NCBI GenBank assembly: GCA_934045905.1
Contig: OW203771.1
Location: 16,791,701-16,855,700, forward strand
Length of the DNA stretch: 64,000 nucleotides
Source of the DNA: Leuctra nigra
Lineage: Eukaryota; Arthropoda; Insecta; Plecoptera; Leuctridae
Direction of reading: 5' to 3'
The notes beneath the pieces are model-generated. The model had not been told where the DNA came from. It ran no database searches and saw nothing but the letters and a program-made list of their open reading frames with translations. Shown here piece by piece: positions 30,327 through 40,700 of this stretch (position 1 is its first letter; every line of letters begins with the position of its first letter). The position numbers and the translations under genes are program-made.

Positions 30327-32953
30327 ATGATTGAAACGAGGGAAGCCGGACTCTGGACGCCAGAACGTCAAGATTATATTCCAGTGCGGAAGAGGAACAG
30401 TGAACGCATCAAGTTCCGCGCATTCTGGCGGCCAACCAACGCGTTGTCCAGCGCCCTGCCTCTTATTCACTTGTCCCAACTTCTCGGCCTCGTCAGTTGC
30501 CGCGTCAACAACCACGGCAAACTCACAGCTTCCAACCTTGGAGCCGCCTACAGCATTCTCGTAGTTGTTGCTCTTCTCGTAACCGGAAAGCTGTACTTTA
30601 AGGAGTTTGTCCAAAATCCCTATTATGACACCGGTAGTGTGGAGAATTTCACTCAACTTTTCCGTGACGGATTGGCATACTTCACAGCAATATTCTCCAT
30701 ACTAAACGGCTTGAGGCAGAAGAAATATGTTAACTTTATTAACAGTTTGCTCGAAATAGACAATTCATTGGACAGAATTCAAATTCAAATACCACACATC
30801 AAGAATCACCGTTTCATAATTGGGTGCATTATTTTCGCTGTCTTGACTCACTTCCTACTGGGTGTTCAGGATGTCATTGAGCAACCCATTTTCCCCAGGT
30901 TACCATTGTTTAGCTTGGATTTCGCACAAATGATTCACTTCTTATCCAAATGCATCTTTGTAAACTGCGTCCTTGCCGTATATCAGCGTCTCCGTCTACT
31001 CAACGAGTTTCTCCAGGCCAAAGGGCAACTCCTGGACGTCGCTCTGGTGCGGGCGTCGGAGTCGATTCACTCGGCCATATGCGACGCCGCGGCGCTTGTC
31101 GACGACGTCTTCTCGTTGCCTTTACTTGTCTTTATTAGTTTACATTTCGTCATTATTCTGACCACCCTGTTTGAGACTATCCGTACGATTATGAATGAAA
31201 ATAAAGCGATGGAGGGTTGGATGATTTCGCTAATTCTGTTATATACCATACAAACTCTGGTTGCATGCTACGTTAGTAAGATGGCTCGATCTGAGGTAAG
31301 TTATTTCGTTGCACAACAATGCATAATAATAAAATAACAGATGAATGGCTCTTATGGTACATTAAGGTTCTCTCAATGTGAACATTATATGTAAAATCTA
31401 GAAGAGCGATTAATGCGATTAATGAAATTAATCCGATTATTCTAGAAAAACGTACGCCCGGTATTTTTAGGATTCCTTCAAACATAGCAAAAGATTGAAG
31501 AACGTTACGCATTCCATGATAAAAAGGTTGGAATGAAACGGTCAAAATTGATGTTAACGACAATTTGAATATCATTGTGTGAAGTGATTTACACAATAAG
31601 TAGTACACACCATTGCAATTTTAATTACTAGTGGACCAACAGTTTAAAAAAAGTAAATGCAGTCCAATAAACGAACAAGGTCTCTACAAGATGGAAGTAG
31701 CTGAGCCTAATATCAATCGTCCAGACTATCCAATAACTCCCATCTCCTACCCTCAACCCTATCCTTAAATTGCGAACCTATAGACCACGGCTATAGACTG
31801 ATCGCCTTTTGGCAGCCTCGGCTTACAAGACTTTACGTTAATTTCAGAGCATGCGGACTAGAGACTTGGTGAATGGAATCATGTTGGCAAATCTGAACAC
31901 CGACACTGAGAAAGAGGTGGTTAACTAAAATTATCTTTAAATCATTTGATTCGTGCATTGCTTTAGCTTGTACACCTATAACGACATTTCTCTTCTTCGC
32001 AGTTGATGAAATTCTCCACTCTGTTGATCAACAAGAAGGTGAACTTCTCTGCGGGCGGATTCTTCTACGTGGACTTAAACTTGGTTTATTCTGTGAGTCC
32101 GAGATGACAACTCAATGTTTCACTGTCATTACGTTCAAACATCTCGATATACTTGAATCCATGAGAGTTAGTTCTACTAATTGTTACTCTCTTGCATTTA
32201 AGAATGTAACTATATCGACGACGTTCTGCAGAAACTCAATAACTCAAATTTTTTGAATATTGAGCTAGCAGTGGCATTTAGATCCGCAAATTATTTGGAG
32301 TTTTCACTAAATCCACAAAACCTTTAAATAAACGTCTCATTGAAACTAATTGGGTATATTTGAGTCATTTTCTATCTTTTTTTGGACAGTTTGCAATGTG
32401 TACGATGATACTACAGAGATAATAATGGATTCTTTTCCACTCTTTCCTCTCTTTTTATTACCTCGGAACTGAGAAATGCGGCTTAACGTGACCTTCTGCA
32501 GAAGACCGATGCATATTATCCTTCGCATCAACCCTGTCCCAACAATTACTTGGTGTATAAGCACATACAAGTCTTCTCTCGCATTTGGTAACTATTCTGC
32601 ATTTTGTAGAAATAAAATCATAAACCAAAAGCGATGCGTCCTATTAATAATTATTTTTAAAAATAACTTCTGAAAAGATGTGATTATACTTGAAGCCCTT
32701 TTGACCTCATTTTTTTCCAGTTCTGAATATTTACATTTTCTATGAACGACTATGTTTTGTTCCCTTTATCCTCGGCTCATTTTGATGGAGACATCAATAA
32801 GATACTTTTTGTTAAATAAATCGATATTGTATTAGTTCAGTTAGTGACCTCAACACTAATTTCATTACAACATTGTTCTGTTGATTGCAGATGGTTGGAG
32901 CAACAACGACTTATCTCATCATCTTACTTCAGTCCGCAAGAAGTTATAAATAG
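30327..32953 (+). CDS. gustatory receptor gene A (7-TM chemoreceptor)
   Basis: Exons: 30327-31295, 31848-31916, 32003-32092, 32891-32953, coding 396 residues with all introns in phase 0. The GR family forms ligand-gated cation channels in sensory-neuron membranes with an intracellular N-terminus. Visible here: an N-terminal PLIHLSQLLGLV segment, hydrophobic segments near residues 72-90, 114-132, 162-183, 197-220, 263-287 and 300-320, and a last one formed by exons 3 and 4. The signature is FSAGGFFYVDLNLVYS then TTTYLIILLQSA, matching the GR TY-x5-Q motif. The C-terminus ends ARSYK instead of the ARSSH of its neighbours. Distinct from its sisters in residues 15-30 (DYIPVRKRNSERIK) and in KCIFVNCV, where others have ECIFVCCV. 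The donor of exon 2 is GAG|GTGGTT. AATAAA signals lie at 33215 and 33242. Confidence 0.93.
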
Positions 32954-34310
32954 ACTTAGATGTAGAAACATCTTCAAACAAACTACATGCCAAATAATAT
33001 GACGTTTCATTAGATCAATAAGGTTTCGTCACCACATGACGAAGACAGAAAACGAAAATCAAATAAGAATACAAATAGTAGATCTGAGAAGTTCGCACCA
33101 CTTACATGACAATATGAATAAGAAAAGGAACAAAACCCAACACTATCATTCGTAGCAACAACTTGGTATTCGACAATTCTTCGATAAACGTAGTTCCTCT
33201 TTATTATGTATGCAAATAAAGTGATGAGTTGCATATCAAATAATAAAATTGCACTGTACCGTTTTATTAAGTAAATGCTATTAATATAATTATAGTTTGG
33301 ATCGATTTGTTGGAATACACTTTAAATTTGTATTGAGTTGAATCTCGTGAGCTGATCTAGTGCTTCGGAACCGATACAAAGTAATATTGTGGCAAGTTGG
33401 TTAAATTTTATTCATATATTTACCAATAGAACAAATATTTCAGTTTATAACGTACTTTTGACAAATAGTATATATATAGTATACTATATAGCATATATAT
33501 AGCATATATATATATATTGCTATATAGCAATATAGTATACTTTTGACTATTGTTAAATAGTATAGTTATAGATGTAATTAGGAGATCAGTTATTATTTTG
33601 AAAAACCATTTATATCATTAATTTCATAGTTCAAATGTTTATTACCTAATTTTAGTCACTTCTCATGATTTTGTTAATTTCGTTATCTTTTCATTTATGT
33701 TGTGTATTATTCTGTGTTTTTGTTGGCAACCAACAATTGTTGTTGGCAGAGTTTTAAATAAAAAATATATATAAATAATATCTTTCATCCACAACTGGTT
33801 TTAAAGTAAATAAAAGTCACGTTTGGCCTCATGTATGTGCTGATTGGGTGATGCCATGCTTATAACTCTGATTGATCCTTCAATTAACTTTAAAAGTAGA
33901 CTGTTCAATCGACCGGACCTAATTGAGTTTAGAGCTGAGTAAGTCTACCAAAACGTGCAATAAATAACACAAAGGAAATAGTATTTCAAACTTAATATTT
34001 TTGAATATATAAAATTCATATGGATCAGGGGAAAATACCAGCATCAATCGTTGGGACTTTTTCACATTGTCAAATTGTTTGTTGTGTTAGTTGAGCCTTG
34101 GTAATGATATAAACGTTGTGGCAATGGCTGTTGTGGTAATGACAAAATTTCACTCTTCAAAATTTTCATTAAACAGCAACTGCAGCACTTATTTCATAAT
34201 TTTTATAGGTGCCATTGATATTACAGGGACACGATATTGCAAAATTCGGTAGAATCACCCAGCTATTTCTTGATTCTTCCAAATCAAGAACGAACGAAAG
34301 CGTCTTCTGC
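32954..34310. other. 3' UTR of gene A and intergenic DNA
   Basis: Two AATAAA signals (33215, 33242) follow the gene A stop. A palindromic (TA)n stretch lies at about 33460-33545. A degenerate copy of the array's intergenic block is visible near 33345-33395 (GATCTAGTGCTTCGGAACC). No exon. Confidence 0.5.
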
Positions 34311-34311
34311 C

Positions 34312-34415
34312 ATGCCCGATGAAGCAAATGAAAAATCTCCAGGACTTGTGCTCTGGGCTCCTGGACTTCAAGGTCATCGAGGCAGATGGATCCATGTCAA
34401 GAGCGGAGTAAGAGT
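34312..34415 (+). pseudogene. relic of a GR exon 1 (N-terminal 34 codons)
   Basis: From ATG 34312 the frame reads MPDEANEKSPGLVLWAPGLQ, then GHRGRWIHVKSGVR. This aligns with the N-terminus of the GR genes (GLWTPGHQGHQSGWTHMKK in gene B), closest to the B/F subtype. Similarity stops at about 34410, before the conserved FWRPTN block. A 3'-truncated duplicate of the gene start, about 1 kb upstream of gene B. Confidence 0.7.
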
Positions 34416-34857
34416 TGCACATTTTGTCCTTGTTGTACAACAATATCCAACAATGTCGACCGAATGTCTTGCTTCTGAGAAACTCAGCAATGCGAATGTA
34501 TCAAACATCCTTGGTTGGTTACTGCTGCAACCAGGTTCCTATTAAACCATCTGTTACGGGTATATAGGGAAATATCCTTGATATTGTATGACCTTTGACC
34601 CCTAATTGGTGACGTAATCATTGAATGTGTGCACCAAGACAGATCTCAGATAAGTTCGGACACATTCTACGAAAGTTCAACATAAAATGTTTTCAAATGC
34701 AAATGAGCGAAAAAATCGGTGATAATTTTATAGAACATTCCATCTGACTCAAAGTATTAGACTAAAACTATCATAAGCCACTTCAAAGATAATGTTACCA
34801 CAAAAAAGTGATTCTACATTAAATGTGAAAAGAAACCTGTTTCTAAATGGTATTATG

Positions 34858-35240
34858 CCCCCCCCCCCCCCCCCCGTCCGACAGCTGTCACCTTAGCGCG
34901 GTGGTAGGGTTTGCGTTGGCCAATGATCCACAGCAGCTAAGAAGGCGAGCATAATATGCTCATGTGTAAGGGTTACCCATGCCGGACAGGTCAGTGGTGA
35001 GGCCCAGACAAAGAGCAGTCAGGGTCGACCCTCGATTTTACGGTCCCCTCGGGCTGGCCTCCTTCCTCAAAGCGGACATCTCCCCAAATCGGCTCCCACC
35101 GGCCCGAAACCTCCCGCTCCCCGATCTGTCCTCATTCCGGCCTCGCCTGGCCTGGCCTGGCCTTTCTACCAGTGCTGGACTCCTCCGGGCCGAGCCCATT
35201 AGTTTTTTTTACCCCTCCCGAAGGCCTCCATTTATGATCA
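34858..35240. repeat. poly-C tract and GC-rich insertion upstream of gene B
   Basis: Eighteen C (34858-34875) are followed by about 350 bp that are far richer in GC than any neighbour, with CTGGCCTGGCCTGGCC and many CpG. It ends about 110 bp before the gene B start. The other array units lack it, so it is an insertion. A frame of 112 codons crosses it but has no recognisable domain. It may be a 5' piece of a retroelement. Confidence 0.5.
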
Positions 35241-35345
35241 ACAAAATTAAAAATAATTTTGCTTGTGCGCAAAATGACCCAGTTTTCGACGCGCCATTAA
35301 ACCATATTAATCTTTAATCAAAAAAGTATTTTTGAACGTTTTAAG

Positions 35346-37027
35346 ATGATGCCACAAACAACAGACACGGGCCTCTGGACTCCTGGACATCAAGGTCACC
35401 AAAGTGGATGGACGCACATGAAGAAAGATGTACGCAAGACGTTGAACGCATTCTGGCGGCCAACCAACGCGTTTTCCAGCGCTCTGCCTCTTATTCACTT
35501 GTCCCAACTTCTCGGCCTCGTAAGTTGCCGCGTCAACAACCACGGCAAACTCACAGCTTCCAACCTTGGAGCCGCCTACAGCATTTTTGTAACCATTGCT
35601 CTTCTTGTATTTGGAAAGCTGTATATATACGAGTACATCCAAAATCCATATTTTTTGGAGGGGTCTCTAGAGAATTACACTTGGCTTTTCCGCGACGGAT
35701 TGGCGTACTTCACAGCTACATTCTCTATACTAAACGGCTTGAGACAGAAGAAATATGTTAACTTTATTAACAATTTGCACGAAATAGACTGGTCAATGGA
35801 AAGAATTAACATTCAAATACCGTACATCAAGAATCATCGTTTCGTGATTGGTTGTTGTTTGTTCGCTGTCTTTAGCCATGCCCTATTATTTGTTCAGGAT
35901 GTCCTTGATGTTCCCAATTTCCCCAAGCTACTGCTATTAAGCTTGTCCTTAGCAGAGACTGTCCTCTCAGTATCCGAATGCATCTTCGTCTGCTGCGTCC
36001 TCGCCGTATATCAGCGTCTCCGTCTACTCAACGAGTTTCTCCGAGCTAAAGGACAACTTCTGGACGTCAATCTGGTGCGAGCGTCGGAGTCGATTCACTC
36101 GGCTATATGCGACGCCGCGGCGCTTGTCGACGACATCTTCTCGTTGCCTTTACTTGTCCTCATCAGCTACTACTTCGGCGTCGTTCTGACGTCACTGTTT
36201 GAGATGATACGAATTATTAATGAGAGTATAAGGCCTTGGATGGTTTCGCTAATTCCGCTTCATATAATTCAAACTCTCGTCGCATGCTTCGTTAGCCAGA
36301 TTGCTCGTACTGAGGTAAATATCCTTGCATTGTGAACTTAGACCATGCCCTTGGCAGCCTCGGTTTACAAGACCCTTTTTGTACATTTCAGAGCATGCGG
36401 ACTAGAAAATTGGTGAATGGAATCCTGATAACAGGCCTGAACACTGACACTGAGAAGGAGGTATTCCAGAAGTTGACTCAAATATGTTTACATAATTTAA
36501 TTGGTTGACAAATGAAACTGTGCGCATGCACTGATTTAGCTTGATCATCTCTAAATACATTTCTCTTCTTCGCAGTTGATGAAATTCTCCACTCTGTTGA
36601 TCAACAAGAAGGTGAACTTCTCTGCGGGCGGATTCTACTACGTGGACTTAAACTTGATTTATTCTGTGAGACGAGATAATTGTTTAACTTTATGATATTC
36701 AGACGCGGGAACAATCTCGAATTATTCGAATTGTAGCAACTTGGAGGAGACACTGCACCTTGTCTCCTCTTAAATCCAACCTATCATAAGACATATTGAA
36801 AGTTTGATTGTTACACAGTCGAATGATAACCGTGGTTTGCAGTGATCTATTACCAGCATGTAGTGAAATTAATTTAACTCCTTGTAAAATCAAAGCAGCC
36901 TGCTCTCATAGAAATGACAAGGAATGGAATTGCTATTCACACACGTGTTCTGTTGATGTTGCAGATGGTTGGAGCAACAACGACTTATCTCATCATCTTA
37001 CTTCAGTCCGCAAGAAGCTCTCATTAG
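35346..37027 (+). CDS. gustatory receptor gene B
   Basis: Exons: 35346-36314, 36392-36460, 36576-36665, 36965-37027. Two ATGs are in tandem; the second (35349) is the one aligned with the starts of the other copies, giving 395 residues (396 from the first). Compact gene: introns of only 77, 115 and 299 bp and no transposon inside, probably closest to the ancestral layout. The N-terminus is of the GLWTPGHQGHQSGWTHMKKD type shared with gene F. It has full GR features: ECIFVCCVLAVYQRLRLLNE, HSAICDAAALVDD with an Ile (DDIFSLPLL) where others have Val, and FSAGGFYYVDL (Tyr for Phe) followed by TTTYLIILLQ. Polyadenylation signal AATAAA at 37233. Confidence 0.94.
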
Positions 37028-37722
37028 ACTCAGATTCCGTAACAACTACAAACTAATACAATCTTTTATAATACAAAGCTATGTCACTTAATGTCACAAG
37101 AATACATTTTCATATTGCCACTTGTAAAATCGATATCAGAATATTAGTATTGAATTGCACCATATCACTAAGTAGGTAAATATTACTTATTGTTAACATA
37201 ACTCAATTTAGATCGATTAATTGGATTATAGAAATAAAATATTAAGTCTCAATTTTGTGTATCTAGTTGCTTCGAACCATTTTGCATTTGCAAACCAGTA
37301 TTGAGACAAAAAGGTACAGATCATGGACGGTGCAACAGTCTCTCTATAGACATTACATTCTCACCATTGGCGTGAAGTTTATTATAACATATTCAGATAA
37401 CTTCGAGTTCTAGTGTCGTACGATTTAGGGCAGGGAACATTGGAATTTTAATTTTAATTTGTTTTAATTTAATGAAGTGGAACCATTTTGGTGATTCCAT
37501 ACGTCAGTGCACTTTACTTCTCTTTGTACTCTCAGACAATAAGTGAGAAAAAGTCTGAATTAGTGAAACATTAGTGGTAGTGTTTCAATCAAATCCAAAA
37601 TAACATTTGAAAATATTCACAAATCTCCCCCCAAACAAAAGTAAACCCCTATTGCCGTGGACAATATAACTATGGTTTATAGTTATTAACATTTAAGATA
37701 TTTGGAACATTGTTTTAAGATC
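37028..37722. other. intergenic B-C with conserved block
   Basis: 3' UTR of gene B to AATAAA at 37233, then the array's conserved non-coding block (37241-37326: ATCTAGTTGCTTCGAACC, TTTGCATTTGCAAACC, CAGTATTGAGACA), then the presumed promoter side of gene C. The stretch just before the C start (TTAAGATATTTGGAACATTG) is the same in gene E. Confidence 0.5.
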
Positions 37723-40700
37723 ATGGTTGAAACAAGAGAAGTCGGGCTCTGGACTCCTGAACATCAAGGTCATCAAGGAGGATGGATTCCGGTGAAGAAT
37801 AACGAAGGCAAGAAGTTCCGCGCATTCTGGCGGCCAACCAACGCGTTGTCCAGCGCTCTGCCTCTTATTCACGCATCCCAACTTCTGGGCCTCGTCAGTT
37901 GCCGCGTCAACAACCACGGCAAACTCACAGCTTCCAACCTTGGAGCCGCCTACAGCATTCTTGTAGTTGTTGCCCTTCTTGTAACCGGAAAGCTGTTCTT
38001 GTACGAGGAGATCCAAACTCCCTTTTATGACGCCGGTTCTATGGAGATTTATACTGCATTTTTCCGTGATGGATTGGCGTACTTCACAGCAATATTCTCT
38101 ATACTAAACGGCTTCAGACAGAAGAAAAATGCTAACTTGATTGACAGTGTGCACGAAATAGACAATTCACTGGAAAGAATTAACATTCAAATACCGCACA
38201 TCAAGAATCACCGTTTCGTGATAGTTTGTAGTTTGTTCGCTGTTTTTAGCAATTTCCTACTGGGTGTTCAAGATGTCATTGAGGTACCTAATTTCCCCAA
38301 GCTACCATTGATTAGCTTGTCCTTCGCACAGTTAATTAACTTTCTATCCGAATGCATCTTCGTCTGCTGCGTCCTTGCCGTATATCAGCGTCTCCGTCTA
38401 CTCAACGAGTTTCTACGAGCCAAAGGGCAACTCCTGGACGTCGCTCTGGTGCGGGCGTCGGAGTCGATTCACTCGGCTATATGCGACGCCGCGGCGCTTG
38501 TCGACGACGTCTTCTCTTTGCCGTTACTTGTCTTCATTAGTTCACATTTTATTATTATTCTGACTACCCTGTTTGAGATGATCCATACGCTTATGATTGA
38601 GGAGAGTAAAAGTTTAGAGACTTGGATGATTTCCATAAGTCCGTTTTATATACTTAAAACTTTCGTCGCCTGTTTCGTTGGTCAGATGGCTCAAACTGAG
38701 GTAAGTCTTTTCTGGACATCAATCCATGCCGTTAAAACATATCAACGTTTTTTAGTGGAATGTTACTTTAAAGAGAACATGAACATCAATAATAGGTTTT
38801 TTTTATTTGCCAGTTGATTTGGAATTCATGTACTGTTTGTTTTAGGTGCACTAGTTTATACCATCATTAAGGTGGCTGTATATCACGTGACTTTATATCT
38901 CTACATCCGATCAAAAGAAATAGTTACCTATGAGTACATACCTTACATCGTTCATGTTAAGTATTCCAAGGTGATTTATGAAGGAAATTTACTGCATACA
39001 TGGAGCTTATCAATATTTGCAGTCAATATTATTTAATTTTGCAGTGATTTTAATAATAAAAACAATACAAATATCGTGTATACATACGCGTGTGAAGACT
39101 GTCAAAACCAAGTGCTGTTCGTTTTAACATTACATTCATAATAGTGGATATAATTAATATCTCAACATTTCGTTGGAAAGAGGAAGAAAGAGCGCATGTA
39201 ATTCATTCTGACATTGCGTCAGGTTTGTGATGCATATATGCCTTTTTATTAGAGTAATGTTTGCTGTTCTTGGCAACTCGTAGAATTTCCTTTAACTTCA
39301 GGTCTTGATTTGAGAATTTTTAGGTGCAAGGAAGTAAAATCATCTAATATGTTATTTTCGCAGATCTTTTCTGCGTGGATATGTTCCAACAGATGTGTCC
39401 TAACTTATCTGATGAGGGAGAAGTCTTTGCTAAACTAAACCCTTCCAATAGAAAATGTGTAGCTTTTTGGTTAAAAAGTCACGTGATATACAGCCACCTT
39501 AAGCACTTAAATATTGAAGAGTATATTAATTAAACACATTTTAAGATGAAATATAAGTAATAAATGTTAACCTTTTACATTATTGGTATATCATGATATA
39601 CTTACGCACTAGTTGGCACGTATATTCGTACTACTTCTTAGAGAATAAAGACTGCGACAAAAATAACCAAAGAAATTTACAAAATTTTGGTAAAATGTAA
39701 ATACAACTTAGTGGTTCAATACCAATAATCCAGATAATTTCTACTTCCGTCTATCAACCCTATCCTTGCACTGCGTACCTATAGACCATCGCCTTGGCAC
39801 CTTCGGCTTACAAAAGGCACTCTTTGTACATTTCAGAGCATGCGCACTAGAAACTTGGTGAATGGAATCCTGACGTCAAATCTGAACACTGACACTGATA
39901 ACGAGGTATTACAATTATTGGTTGTTTCAACTTTCATATTAAAACTCCTTTTATAGGTTCACAAATGAAACTGTGCTAGTACACCGCTTTAGCTTGAACA
40001 TCTCTAAATACATTTCTCTTCTTCGCAGTTGATGAAATTCTCCACTCTGTTGATCAACAAGAAGGTGAACTTCTCTGCGGGCGGATTCTTCTACGTGGAC
40101 TTAAACTTGGTTTATTCAGTGAGTCCGAGATGTCAACTTCAACTCCATGCTTCACTGTCATTATACCTATCTCCATAAAACACTCCGTGTAAAAATACCA
40201 GCCAAGTCGTTTTTACTATAAAAATAGAAATCTAAAAATCCTGCACTGAAAAGTAGTGTTATCAAAAAATGGGCCAAGTTAAAACTTAATTTTAAAAATC
40301 AAAATATATTTGGCGCATCGTGGTTATTAAGCGAGCGGAGCGAGCGTCTCTACTTAAAACTTATGGCTCGATTCTCTTTTATTTATTTTCTATTTATTTA
40401 TTTTATTTCATTGTTTTTATTTCTTCATCTGGCGTCTCCTTCCAAACGAAGTAACGGATCAGGCCATTTTTTTCACACAACTTATATTACTATTCTGGTT
40501 ATGGTCAAAATGATTTTCAGCAAGATCGATCCATTGGTTGCATCGGCAACTTGATGTGTAGTTGATGCTGTGCTTGCCAATGGGGATGAAAGAAACACAA
40601 CTGCAATCGTTTGACCGATCATCACCAAAATTTGCATTGTCATTGGTACCAGCATTATAAGTACTATATTTTGACAAATCTGTAATAATGTATAATGAAC

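Noticed and set aside
34979..35317. A 112-codon open frame in the GC-rich island upstream of gene B
   Set aside because: Low-complexity Pro/Arg-rich product expected by chance in GC-rich DNA; no homology recognised.
35307..35642. Antisense open frames of about 90-120 codons over the first conserved cassette in every GR copy, reading VVDAATDEAEKLGQVNKRQ
   Set aside because: They are exact shadows of the sense exon. They persist only because the DNA itself is conserved, and their ends differ in each copy.
38352..38563. Two alternative-frame open frames of about 62 codons over the second cassette in most GR copies
   Set aside because: Same cause: nucleotide identity and GC-rich codons keep other frames open. 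No start context or independent conservation.
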